Under the pieces are notes generated by a model. The model made no database searches, had not been told where the DNA came from, and saw only the letters and a list, made by a program, of their open reading frames with translations. Positions 9,951-17,698 of a stretch of DNA of 64,000 nucleotides are shown here, piece after piece. Origin of the DNA: Candidatus Puniceispirillum marinum IMCC1322 (GTDB lineage: Bacteria > Pseudomonadota > Alphaproteobacteria > Puniceispirillales > Puniceispirillaceae). Both the position numbers and the translations under genes were made by a program. The stretch is taken from positions 2,517,001-2,581,000 of the forward strand of contig NC_014010.1 in NCBI RefSeq assembly GCF_000024465.1. The letters are read 5' to 3'. Each line of letters begins with the position of its first letter. The first letter of the stretch is position 1.

Positions 9951-9990
9951 CAATATGCGCAAAAACCCATTTGCCAATATGCGCAAAAAC
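9951..9990 (+). repeat. Two direct 16-bp repeats before the purA terminator
   Basis: CAATATGCGCAAAAAC occurs at 9951-9966 and again at 9975-9990, 24 bp apart, immediately before the terminator stem. Exact duplication is seen; its role is unknown. Confidence 0.7.
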
Positions 9991-10018
9991 AAAGACCCCA
10001 CATATAAGCGGGGTCTTT
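9991..10018. terminator. Bidirectional rho-independent terminator
   Basis: AAAGACCCC (9991-9999) and GGGGTCTTT (10010-10018) form a perfect 9-bp stem with a 10-nt loop. A/T tracts on both sides suit it to end purA transcription rightwards and the toxin cassette leftwards. Confidence 0.85.
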
Positions 10019-10119
10019 CAGCACTGGCCAAATTTTGTAATCAACTCATGGCCAGTGGCCCTTGGTAGGGTCTTAATGCGGATGCAAAGCAGTGCCGCAA
10101 CATCTTTAATATAGGCCAT
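10018..10119 (-). CDS. Possible 33-residue protein downstream of the PemK-type toxin gene
   Basis: An ATG ORF reading MAYIKDVAALLCIRIK and ending ...KFGQC. Its start is preceded on the minus strand by AAGGTGA at ideal spacing. It begins 19 bp after the toxin gene stop and its stop codon abuts the terminator at 9991-10018. It lies wholly inside the segment bracketed by the purA duplication. I recognise no family. Shortness means chance cannot be excluded, but the ribosome site, position and terminator together make translation plausible. An inverted repeat (10022-10029/10050-10057) lies within it. Confidence 0.35.
   Translation of the reverse strand: MAYIKDVAALLCIRIKTLPRATGHELITKFGQC
10022..10057. 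repeat. 8-bp inverted repeat CACTGGCC / GGCCAGTG
   Basis: Perfect arms at 10022-10029 and 10050-10057 separated by 20 nt, just outside the terminator. It may be a second stem-loop at the 3' end of the toxin transcript or a protein-binding site. Only the symmetry is seen. Confidence 0.4.
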
Positions 10120-10138
10120 ATTCACCTTTTTGTCAAAG

Positions 10139-10543
10139 TTACAGATTTAATGACGCACGGACGCATGCCTTTATAGCGGATAAATCCGCCGCGTTTATTT
10201 TGGATTTTTGGTATCTTCTCTTACCGTTTACGTCTTTGCCAAGCGATAACAAATCGATGCGGTGAAATCCAAGCGAATAAATCATATCGCCTTTCACCCA
10301 GCGTGGCTGGTTGCCCCATCTTTTTGGAAGCGTAAATGGGATGTTCAAAAGATAGTGATAAGGCATTATTTTACGCGGATGTGAGGTGCTAAGCGGAATA
10401 ATTGTGCATAAGCCAGCGCGCTCTTTTATAGGTGTTGAAATTACTACGGCAAGACGCCGTTTTACCATCTCAGGGGGCTTGAAGCCGTGGTCAAAATCGA
10501 CTGTTACAATCGATCCGGTGGGTGGGTGGTATTTTAATGCCAT
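10139..10543 (-). CDS. PemK/MazF-family toxin-like endoribonuclease
   Basis: A 134-residue protein starting MALKYHPPTGSIVTVDFDHGF, with KPPEMVKRRLAVVIS, GLCTIIPLST and RWVKGDM in order. This is the layout of PemK/MazF-like toxins, small beta-barrel ribonucleases that cleave mRNA; the P-P-G and R...VV elements near the N-terminus are typical. The frame extends 10 residues further upstream, but the internal ATG at 10543 follows AGGG and gives the family N-terminus. No antitoxin gene of usual size adjoins it: upstream is 150 bp without a recognisable ORF, and downstream is only a 33-codon ORF. The gene is enclosed by two copies of the purA 3' end, suggesting acquisition. It could be a solitary or chromosomally adapted family member. 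Confidence 0.8.
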   Translation of the reverse strand: MALKYHPPTGSIVTVDFDHGFKPPEMVKRRLAVVISTPIKERAGLCTIIPLSTSHPRKIMPYHYLLNIPFTLPKRWGNQPRWVKGDMIYSLGFHRIDLLSLGKDVNGKRRYQKSKINAADLSAIKACVRASLNL

Positions 10544-10590
10544 GCTACCCTGTGGTCTATTGGCGGCTATCACGCCGAAATTCAGATGTA

Positions 10591-10611
10591 ATGAATTTTA
10601 TCGCGATTCAT
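10591..10611. promoter_or_regulatory. Small palindrome upstream of the toxin gene
   Basis: ATGAAT and ATTCAT arms enclose 9 nt, 48 bp before the toxin start. It could be an operator, as toxin loci are usually autoregulated, but the arms are short and the assignment is speculative. Confidence 0.25.
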
Positions 10612-10693
10612 AAATTGCGCAAAATACTGGCATTTCAGCTTGGAAGATCAATGATGGCCTTCATCTTGTCACCCCGCAATTCCGCGCAGTGAC

Positions 10694-10763
10694 TGGTATC
10701 GACCAGCCCCGAACGCGACGATACGATCCTGATGCGCGACCCGTTTGTGGGCTAGGGGTTAGG
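10694..10763 (+). repeat. Direct repeat copy 2: displaced duplicate of the purA 3' end
   Basis: Matches 9868-9937 at 69 of 70 positions and still encodes the PurA C-terminal peptide ending MRDPFVG plus stop, but with no purA body in front of it. Its right end overlaps the stop codon of the adjacent minus-strand pentapeptide gene by 5 bp. It marks one boundary of the inserted or duplicated segment. Confidence 0.95.
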
Positions 10764-11947
10764 TATTCACAGGCTTACCCATTATAGTTCTTAATGTTTC
10801 TATGGGATCATCTTCATTTACTGCTTCTGAGAGATCGATTTTTACAGCCTCGACATTTTGGCCATTATCCAAAAAAGTATGCCTTGTGAAGTGTGGATAG
10901 TTTGCAAAAAATTGGTCAAGCTCTTCTGGTGTGCAGGCTTCTCTAGTCACCTCTGAATACGGAAAATTCAATAAAAGGCCATCGGGCACGCCTCTTGGTG
11001 GGTGCTCATTAGAGTAAAAACAACCACGTAAATCATCACGTTCTGTAAGACCAGACGATGCGGTAAATGTGGCACCAGAAATATCAGTATTTAGAAAAAT
11101 ACAATTTTTAAACTTAGTAGCAGTAAAAATTTGCGAAAGAAAGGTCTGGAGCAGGAGAATTTTGAGGATAGGTTGGTGTTATATGTCCAGGCATGAAAAC
11201 AACATCGTCTAGGGTGGACTCACAAAAGATACTGTTTCGCATATCACAATTTGAAAATTTGATTGATTTGAGAGTGGCGCCCCGATCTACCCTAAGATTG
11301 ATCAATGCAAAATTTTGGATTTGTTCTCGTCCATCTATCATTTCTATCTGATATTGTTGCGTGTAAATAATATCGATCAAGGTATTGAAAGCTAGATTGC
11401 CGACCGCTGAAATTGGATTATGTGAAGAAGTTAAATATCTGTTGGACTCAGGTGATATTATTTGATTTGTGTTTATTTTTAAAAATTCTCGTAAAATCTG
11501 CCTAGCCTCTTTAAAAAATGGTGAGTCTTTTTCTGTGCATGTTTCGCGAATGGCAGTTAATGCTCCGAGTTTCGTGTATTCCTCATCTCTACTTAGCCGT
11601 CCTACGGCGTCATGAAATCGTTGCTGTTTCATTGACTCAAGCTGGATATTTATTTGTTTGTTTTGTTGCTTAAGCTGTTGATTAGCTTGAAGTAATCTTC
11701 TGGCAGCAACGCTAAGTCCTAGTATCACCAAAATTAATGTAAGTATTCCGTTTACTATTTCCGATATTTTCAAAGGCTGGGCTAGTGTATTCAAACCAGC
11801 TTCAAACCATGTTGGCCAACCGATTAGATAAATAGAAATCCCTTGGAAAACGATTTGGACAAAAGGATAGACTAGCAACAATGGCCAAATCTCTTTGAAC
11901 CCCCAGTCAATTACTTTTACAATCCAGTTTTTTCTTTCCTCTGCCAT
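10759..11947 (-). pseudogene. Pentapeptide-repeat membrane protein gene, interrupted by a 1-base frameshift
   Basis: The first part (11947 to 11114) encodes 277 residues. It has membrane segments near residues 17-45 and 60-83, a Gln-rich coiled region near 85-112, then degenerate pentapeptide repeats (FALINLRVD, IKFSNCDMRNSIFCEST). Translation stops at 11114. Removing one T from the five-T run at 11125-11129 (minus strand) restores FANFTATKFKNCIFLNTDIS, a perfect continuation of the repeat, and the frame then runs to a stop at 10759, giving about 395 residues. The break is either a real mutation or a homopolymer sequencing error. Base composition is clearly more AT-rich than the flanking housekeeping genes. 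The function of this membrane-anchored class is unknown. Confidence 0.75.
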
Positions 11948-12390
11948 CTCTCCACCCCCTCAATTCATGCTTAACCCCATCACCATAACCTACGGGGTGT
12001 TAACAAATGGTTAACGGTGCCATTCTGCGGGCTGAGTTGAGTAAAATCGTGCTCAAATTAACCTTTTGATGTGAAGTCGGCTGGCCGCAATCCCGCATGA
12101 ATCCTGAATATTCATGCCAGGGCGACACCGGATTTGCCATCCAATGGGTCGCTTCGTATGGTTGTGGTGCCACAAGCACGACTTCTAGATATGCGTATTA
12201 GCGACCCCTTGTCGGGTCGCCTGCTGAATATAATACCCTTTTGGGGAATAAGCAGGAACTTCGCTGATATGCATGTCATAAAAGTAAAGTTGTGTTGTGG
12301 CCGGCCTGATACCAGGGTGGCCATTTCATGATCGGGTTACATGCGCCGCCTTTGCCTTCGGGTCGCCAAAAGCGATAGCGCGGGGGCATC
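11948..12390. other. 443-bp gap with two hairpins and no convincing gene
   Basis: Two perfect hairpins stand out. GCATGAAT/ATTCATGC is at 12095-12102/12110-12117 with a 7-nt loop. GCGACCC/GGGTCGC is at 12201-12207/12214-12220 with a 6-nt loop. Neither has a long T tract. Overlapping ORFs of 65-70 codons on both strands (12112-12331) have no ribosome site or recognisable motif. The region must contain the promoter of the minus-strand pentapeptide gene and may contain a small structured RNA or a decayed gene. Confidence 0.5.
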
Positions 12391-12837
12391 ATGCGGCAAG
12401 GCAGATTTATTTCGCATCAACAAAATCGGCTGGATTGGCAAAATCGGCTGGATTGGCTTGGCTGGATCGGGGCAGGCCGCATCATCGCCCGCAATGCGTG
12501 GATGCTGGCTCTGATGCTTGTAATTGTGCTGATGATGATCGCGGGCATGGGGAAAATCGGGCTGATGGGCTGCACACCTGCCTTGCATGATGATGAATTG
12601 CCGATGCGCTTTGACGATTATTGTGCCTATCGCGCCGCCGAGGGGGTGTATCTGCCGCTATGCGCACAGGATGAGGCTGGCCGGATGCTGGCGCTTTATG
12701 CTTTCAGCTATGGGTGCCATTATGCCGATCCGGCTTCTTTGACCGATTGCCGCTATCTGGAAAGCGAGGTTGACCGCCTGATCCTGCGTGACATCGATAG
12801 CATGATCGATCGGGACATGATGCAGATGCTACCATGA
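12391..12837 (+). CDS. Small membrane-anchored protein of unknown function
   Basis: A 148-residue protein with a short polar N-terminus, one strong membrane segment near residues 36-55 (MLALMLVIVLMMIAG), and an acidic outside domain with five cysteines. The start follows a GGGGG stretch. Codon choice resembles neighbouring genes, which supports it being real. The N-terminal QNRLDW is exactly repeated because of an 18-bp tandem duplication. I do not recognise a family. It lies between the accessory region and convergent rpoH, 28 bp away. Confidence 0.6.
   Translation: MRQGRFISHQQNRLDWQNRLDWLGWIGAGRIIARNAWMLALMLVIVLMMIAGMGKIGLMGCTPALHDDELPMRFDDYCAYRAAEGVYLPLCAQDEAGRMLALYAFSYGCHYADPASLTDCRYLESEVDRLILRDIDSMIDRDMMQMLP
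12421..12456 (+). repeat. Perfect 18-bp tandem duplication within the ORF at 12391
   Basis: CAAAATCGGCTGGATTGG occurs twice head to tail (12421-12438, 12439-12456), followed by a partial third copy (CTTGGCTGGATCGG). It adds QNRLDW twice to the protein without breaking frame. Confidence 0.9.
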
Positions 12838-12865
12838 TCGGGCGACTGCGGGATTCCAGACCCGA

Positions 12866-13804
12866 TTACCCCAATAAAGCGGGTTCGGCGACATCCTGAG
12901 TGGGTAGTAATTTCAGCTCATTGGCCTTGTCACGCACGGCCTTTTGCAATTTTTCAAAGGCGCGCACTTCGATCTGGCGGATACGTTCGCGGCTGACATT
13001 AAATTCACCCGCAAGGTCTTCCAGCGTCAAAGGCGGCTCGGCAAGACGGCGTGCCTGAAGAATGCGCTGTTCGCGTTCGTTCAACCCCTTCATCGCATCC
13101 ATCATCAGATTGGCTCTGGCCGAATATTCTTCATGCTCGGCAAAGCTGGTTTCCTGATCGACCGTGTCATCTTCCAGCCAATCCTGCCATTCGCCAGTGC
13201 CTTCACCATCACGGCTAAGCGGCACATTCAGCGACCGGTCATTACCCGCCATGCGCTGGTTCATCGACATGACTTCGGCTTCGGTCACATTCAGTTCATC
13301 GGCGATATGGGTGACCTGTTCGGGTTTCAGATCACCTTCATCAATCGCCTGAATCTGGCCCTTGATGCGGCGCAGATTGAAAAACAGCTTTTTCTGTCCG
13401 GCCGTGGTGCCGATTTTTACCAGCGACCAGCTGCGCAGGATATATTCCTGAATCGCCGCCTTGATCCACCACATGGCATAGGTAGCCAGACGGAATCCCT
13501 TTTCGGGCTCGAATTTCTTGACCGCGTGCATCATGCCCAGATTGCCTTCGGAAATCAGGTCGGCAACAGGCAAGCCATAACCGCGATAGCCCATCGCAAT
13601 CTTGGCAACAAGGCGCAAATGGCTGGTCACCAGCTGATGCGCCGATTCAACGTCACCTTTTTCTTTCCACGCTTTCGCCAGCATATATTCCTGCTTTGGC
13701 TCCAGCATGGGAAACGCACGTATCTGTTCAAGATAGCGCGACAGATTGCCATCGGGGCTGATTGCGGGCATCGTTGATCTGGGCTTCGATGTTGCAGTTG
13801 CCAT
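12866..13804 (-). CDS. rpoH: RNA polymerase sigma-32 factor RpoH
   Basis: Heat-shock sigma factor, 312 residues. Region 2 shows HLRLVAKIAMGYRGYGLP, DLISEGNLGMMHAVKKFEP and the promoter-melting stretch RLATYAMWWIKAAIQEYIL. The RpoH-specific QKKLFFNLRRIKGQ follows. Region 4.2 contains LEDLAGEFNVSRERIRQIE with its helix-turn-helix. Start ATG 13804 has AGGAG upstream. A plausible sigma-70 promoter lies at 13852-13880. rluD is upstream on the same strand, a common alphaproteobacterial arrangement. RpoH is a classical FtsH substrate. Confidence 0.97.
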   Translation of the reverse strand: MATATSKPRSTMPAISPDGNLSRYLEQIRAFPMLEPKQEYMLAKAWKEKGDVESAHQLVTSHLRLVAKIAMGYRGYGLPVADLISEGNLGMMHAVKKFEPEKGFRLATYAMWWIKAAIQEYILRSWSLVKIGTTAGQKKLFFNLRRIKGQIQAIDEGDLKPEQVTHIADELNVTEAEVMSMNQRMAGNDRSLNVPLSRDGEGTGEWQDWLEDDTVDQETSFAEHEEYSARANLMMDAMKGLNEREQRILQARRLAEPPLTLEDLAGEFNVSRERIRQIEVRAFEKLQKAVRDKANELKLLPTQDVAEPALLG

Positions 13805-13851
13805 TTATGTCTCCTGTTGCGGGGTCATTACCTAGCAATATTCATATGTTT

Positions 13852-13880
13852 TATATAATAATAGCAATTATACATGTAAA
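13852..13880 (-). promoter_or_regulatory. Candidate sigma-70 promoter of rpoH
   Basis: On the minus strand, TTTACA (13875-13880) and TATATA (13852-13857) are separated by 17 nt, about 48 bp before the rpoH start codon, in an AT-rich stretch between rluD and rpoH. Assigned by consensus and spacing only. Confidence 0.5.
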
Positions 13881-13944
13881 GAGGGCGGGATTAAGGCAGT
13901 TTTCGGCAAAAGTATTTTTCAGGCTTTTGGCCTTTTCAGGGTTA

Positions 13945-14970
13945 TTACATACCCTTTGCACGCATGGCGACCGTATCTTCCATAAGGCTCTGTAATGAGG
14001 CCATATCCGGCGGCATTGGGGCGGTAAAGGCCAGCGCTTCACCTGTTATCGGATGTTCGAAACCCAGATGCGCTGCATGCAGGGCCTGTCGGTTAAAAGC
14101 CCGCATTTGTGCCAGACCGGTGCGCGCCCGTGTATCAGGCATCTGTCCGGCACGTGGCGCGCGGCCATAAAGTGGGTCGCCAATCACTGGATAACCGATA
14201 TGTGCCATATGCACGCGGATCTGGTGCGTACGTCCGGTTTCCAATGTGCATTCAACCAGACTGCCAAAGGGTGGCAAGGTGCGCATGACACGCCAATGCG
14301 TGATCGCATGACGTCCACGGGGGTTAACCGCCTGTTTTTTGCGGTCATGCGTTGAACGGCCAAGCGGGGCATCGACCATGCCGTCGCGGTCAACACCGGT
14401 GCCCCAGACCAGCGCGTGATAGCGGCGATCAAGATCATGCGCGGCGAACATGCTGGTCAGCGTATGATGCGCAGCATCGGTTTTGGCCGCCATCATCACA
14501 CCTGATGTATCCTTATCCAGCCGGTGAACGATGCCTGGGCGCATAACCCCGCCAATGCCGGTCAGGCTATCGCCGCAATGGGCAATCAGCGCATTAACCA
14601 ATGTGCCGGTCAGCGAACCGGGTGCCGGATGTACAACCATGCCGGCAGGTTTATTCAGCACGATGATATGGGCGTCTTCATACAGCACATCAAGCGGGAT
14701 GTTTTCGGCCTTTGGGGTGGCATCAACAGGCGGTGGTAATTCCAGCGCATAATGGCACAGGGGTTTGACCGTGCTTGAGGGATCAGCTAAGGTTCGGCCA
14801 TCTTCAAGAAGCCGTTTATCAAGAATTAACGCCTTGATCCGGCTTCGAGACAAAGACTGGCCATCATCATCAAGATGTTCGGCCAGAAATTTGTCGATCC
14901 GCTGTGCGACGGCTTCGGCTGGTGCAGTGATTGACAAGGTAACCGATTGTGTAGGGTGCGAATGAGTCAT
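13945..14970 (-). CDS. rluD: 23S rRNA pseudouridine synthase RluD
   Basis: Isomerises uridines in helix 69 of 23S rRNA. The protein is 341 residues. An S4-like N-terminal RNA-binding region (QRIDKFLAEHL) is followed by the RluA-family core. That core has GMVVHPAPGS, the catalytic aspartate motif HRLDKDTSGVM, and RTHQIRVHMAHIGYPVIGDPLYG. The ATG at 14970 gives MTHSHPTQS. An upstream TTG at 15003 would add 11 residues, and neither has a strong ribosome site. The start codon overlaps that of the divergent gene at 14969, so the two genes must have promoters inside each other's coding sequence or be weakly expressed. Confidence 0.93.
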   Translation of the reverse strand: MTHSHPTQSVTLSITAPAEAVAQRIDKFLAEHLDDDGQSLSRSRIKALILDKRLLEDGRTLADPSSTVKPLCHYALELPPPVDATPKAENIPLDVLYEDAHIIVLNKPAGMVVHPAPGSLTGTLVNALIAHCGDSLTGIGGVMRPGIVHRLDKDTSGVMMAAKTDAAHHTLTSMFAAHDLDRRYHALVWGTGVDRDGMVDAPLGRSTHDRKKQAVNPRGRHAITHWRVMRTLPPFGSLVECTLETGRTHQIRVHMAHIGYPVIGDPLYGRAPRAGQMPDTRARTGLAQMRAFNRQALHAAHLGFEHPITGEALAFTAPMPPDMASLQSLMEDTVAMRAKGM

Positions 14971-15361
14971 GATGGCGGACAATAACGCAAAATCGACCAA
15001 CAATACAAATCAAGACACCGATATTGATGCAAAAACTGGCATGGCAGATGGCGAAGCACCATCGGCGGTGATTGGGCATCTGGGCCTGATCAAGGCGATG
15101 AGCGTCATCATGGCGGTATTGATTGTGGCGGCATTAGTGACAATCATTGTCACCATATATTCACGCATGACCGCATCGAATGCGGTTAAAGAGGCTGTTG
15201 AAATCGAACTTGTCGTGCCTGCTGACACCCGCATTATCAGCGCCAGCGATGCAGAAAAGGGCGATATGCTTCTGGTTCTGGAAAATGCCAAGGGGCAGAT
15301 GGTCTGGCGGGTCAATGGCACCGGTCAGGTGACGCAGAAAATGTCGATATTATCTGATTAA
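14969..15361 (+). CDS. DUF6476-like single-pass membrane protein
   Basis: A 130-residue protein: Asn/Asp-rich N-terminus of about 38 residues, one membrane helix near 43-65 (AMSVIMAVLIVAALVTIIVTIY), then a beta-rich domain ending WRVNGTGQVTQKMSI. Proteins of this build sit next to rluD in many Alphaproteobacteria and are grouped as DUF6476; assignment here is from layout and neighbour. Two adjacent ATG codons (14969, 14972) are possible starts. Divergent from rluD with overlapping start codons. No function is known. Confidence 0.65.
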   Translation: MMADNNAKSTNNTNQDTDIDAKTGMADGEAPSAVIGHLGLIKAMSVIMAVLIVAALVTIIVTIYSRMTASNAVKEAVEIELVVPADTRIISASDAEKGDMLLVLENAKGQMVWRVNGTGQVTQKMSILSD

Positions 15362-15396
15362 TGCGCGCCAGCCTGCGGTACAGCATTATCAGCGTT

Positions 15397-15783
15397 TCAT
15401 ATCAATCCAAAATCGACGAAGACGCCTTTGATCAGGGCTTCAAGCGGCATGGCGCTAAAGCTGACCACATCATAACCCAGTATCGCGGGCAGGGCGTAAA
15501 AGCGCAGAATGAACAGCACAAAAGCCAGATAAAGCGGCATCACCTTATTCACCAGCAATGAAGGTGCAATATAGCGGACAATAAATAAGCCGCCCGCGGT
15601 GGTTTTCCTGATAATGCTTAACAGCATAATTTTACTGTCTTCATTGACAAAAATAGTCAGCATAAACTGCGCACAACTCGCCCACATGAGAATGCCAAAA
15701 AGCAAATCCAGTAGAATGCCCAAAGCTGGAACGTGAGATACCATTATTAAAACTTTCACTGCATCTTTACGCGTTGGCGTCAT
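15397..15783 (-). CDS. Small hydrophobic membrane protein of unknown function
   Basis: 128 residues with three or four predicted membrane helices (about 12-35, 38-48, 63-80, 82-100) and a short N-terminal cytoplasmic stretch MTPTRKDAVK. I do not recognise the family; the build loosely recalls YggT-type proteins but the defining motifs are not seen. It converges on the DUF6476-like gene and is divergent from ettA. Confidence 0.55.
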   Translation of the reverse strand: MTPTRKDAVKVLIMVSHVPALGILLDLLFGILMWASCAQFMLTIFVNEDSKIMLLSIIRKTTAGGLFIVRYIAPSLLVNKVMPLYLAFVLFILRFYALPAILGYDVVSFSAMPLEALIKGVFVDFGLI

Positions 15784-15995
15784 CTGCCATAATGCGCTGT
15801 CATTAAGCTACAAAACCATATCTTTCGCAACCACAGAATAGAAATTTAAACGCTATTTTTGGGCGGAATTTGGGCGTTTATGCAGAAAGCTGGTGATCAT
15901 ATCTGGTGCTTTGCCCCAAAACCCGATAAAACAAGGTTCAGTAATATAAATGCCGAAAGCCACAGGCACCCCGCATTTCAAACCAAAGGTGAAGC

Positions 15996-17675
15996 ATGTC
16001 CAGTCATCAGTATGTCTACGTAATGAGCCGTCTCAGCAAAGCATGGCCTGGCGGCAAGGAAGTGTTGAAAAACATCAATCTATCGTTTTTGCCAGGTGCC
16101 AAAATTGGCGTGCTTGGTCTGAATGGTGCAGGTAAATCAACCTTATTGCGCATCATGGCGGGCATTGAGACCGACTTTCAGGGTGAAGCATGGGCGGCTG
16201 ATGGCATCAAGGTTGGCTATCTGGCACAGGAACCCGAACTTGATACCAGTATGGATGTGACGGGCAATGTGCTGTCGGGCATGGGGCGCGCCAAGGAGCT
16301 TGTTGATCGCTTTAATGAAGTGAGCGCCAAATTCGCCGAAGAAATGACCGATGACGAAATGAATGCGGTGATCACCGAACAGGCCGAATTGCAGGAAGAA
16401 ATTGATGCAATTGATGGTTGGGATCTTGAGCGCAAAGCCGAAATTGCGATGGATGCGTTGCGCGTACCGCCGGGTGATGCCGATGTTACCAAACTGTCGG
16501 GTGGTGAAAAGCGCCGCGTTGCCTTGTGTAAATTGCTACTAAGCGCACCGGATATGCTGTTGCTTGATGAACCGACCAACCATCTTGATGCCGAATCAGT
16601 GGCATGGTTGCAAAAGTTTCTACATGATTTTCCGGGCACTGTCGTCACCATCACCCACGATCGCTATTTTCTTGACGATGTTGCTGGCTGGATTCTGGAA
16701 CTCGATCGCGGGGCAGGAATTCCCTATGAGGGTAATTATACAGGCTGGCTAGAACAAAAGCATAAGCGGCTTGAACAGGAAGGCAAAGCCGATGATGCCC
16801 GCGTTAAGTCACTGTCACGTGAACTTGACTGGGTGCGTTCGGCACCAAAAGCGCGTCAGGCCAAATCAAAAGCCCGTATCAACGCCTATGAAAAACTACT
16901 TGCCGAAGACCAGCAGCGTCAGACCGATACTGCCCGCATCACCATTCCGGCTGGGCCGCGTCTTGGTGACATTGTTATCAATGCCGAGGGCATTCAAAAG
17001 GGCTTTGGTGATCGGTTACTGATTGACGATCTGTCATTCCGCTTGCCGCCTGGCGGTATTGTCGGGGTGATTGGTCCAAACGGTGCGGGTAAGACAACAT
17101 TGTTCAAAATGATCACTGGCGTTGAGTCAACAGATGCTGGCACATTTACGGTCGGTGACACAGTCAAGCTTGGTTATGTTGACCAGTCGCGCGATTCCCT
17201 GGCTGATGACAAGACTGTCTGGGAAGTGATTTCGGATGGGCTGGATGAGATTGAGCTTGGCAAGCGCACGATGGCGTCACGTGCCTATGTTGGTCAGTTT
17301 AACTTCAAAGGTGCCGATCAGCAAAAGCATGTCGGGCAACTATCCGGCGGTGAGCGTAACCGTGTACATCTGGCACGGATGCTGAAAAGCGGGGCTAACC
17401 TGTTGCTGCTTGATGAGCCGACAAATGATCTGGATGTCGATACGCTACGCGCGCTTGAAGAAGCGCTTGATGAATTTGCCGGCTGCGCGGTGGTGGTCAG
17501 CCACGATCGCTGGTTCCTTGACCGGATTGCGACTCATATTTTGGCATTTGAAGGCGATAGCCATGTTGAGTGGTTTGAAGGTAATTATGAAGCCTATGAA
17601 GCTGACAAGAAACGCCGCCTTGGAGCCGATGCAGACCGCCCGACACGAATCAAATATAAGCCAATCAGCCGCTAA
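15996..17675 (+). CDS. ettA: Energy-dependent translational throttle protein EttA (ABC-F ATPase)
   Basis: A soluble ABC-F protein that binds the ribosomal E site and gates elongation according to ATP/ADP level. The 559-residue length is typical. ATPase domain 1 has Walker [10 protein letters not shown] at 41-49, signature LSGGEKRR and [15 protein letters not shown]. The arm insertion (about 95-140) is rich in Glu and Asp. Domain 2 has [24 protein letters not shown] and [16 protein letters not shown]. The N-terminus [17 protein letters not shown] is characteristic of EttA rather than Uup. Start ATG has AAGGTGA upstream. Single-gene unit, convergent with mlaC. The paralogue Uup lies at 52754-54661. 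Confidence 0.95.
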   Translation: MSSHQYVYVMSRLSKAWPGGKEVLKNINLSFLPGAKIGVLGLNGAGKSTLLRIMAGIETDFQGEAWAADGIKVGYLAQEPELDTSMDVTGNVLSGMGRAKELVDRFNEVSAKFAEEMTDDEMNAVITEQAELQEEIDAIDGWDLERKAEIAMDALRVPPGDADVTKLSGGEKRRVALCKLLLSAPDMLLLDEPTNHLDAESVAWLQKFLHDFPGTVVTITHDRYFLDDVAGWILELDRGAGIPYEGNYTGWLEQKHKRLEQEGKADDARVKSLSRELDWVRSAPKARQAKSKARINAYEKLLAEDQQRQTDTARITIPAGPRLGDIVINAEGIQKGFGDRLLIDDLSFRLPPGGIVGVIGPNGAGKTTLFKMITGVESTDAGTFTVGDTVKLGYVDQSRDSLADDKTVWEVISDGLDEIELGKRTMASRAYVGQFNFKGADQQKHVGQLSGGERNRVHLARMLKSGANLLLLDEPTNDLDVDTLRALEEALDEFAGCAVVVSHDRWFLDRIATHILAFEGDSHVEWFEGNYEAYEADKKRRLGADADRPTRIKYKPISR

Positions 17676-17681
17676 TAATAT

Positions 17682-17694
17682 CACCTGACAGGTG
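17682..17694. terminator. Possible short terminator between convergent ettA and mlaC
   Basis: CACCT-GAC-AGGTG, a 5-bp stem followed by TTGTT, lies in the 23-bp gap between two convergent genes. Weak but well placed. Confidence 0.35.
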
Positions 17695-17698
17695 GTTG

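Noticed and set aside
10574-10693. Remnant antitoxin gene upstream of the PemK-type toxin
   Set aside because: Only 9-codon fragments with stops were readable; not enough to call a gene or pseudogene.
12112-12331. Overlapping ORFs of 65-70 codons on both strands
   Set aside because: No ribosome binding site or family resemblance on either strand; kept only as part of the gap description.
12944-13777. 277-codon plus-strand ORF opposite rpoH
   Set aside because: Exact antisense of a well-supported sigma factor gene; no motif, no ribosome site, composition is that of a shadow frame.
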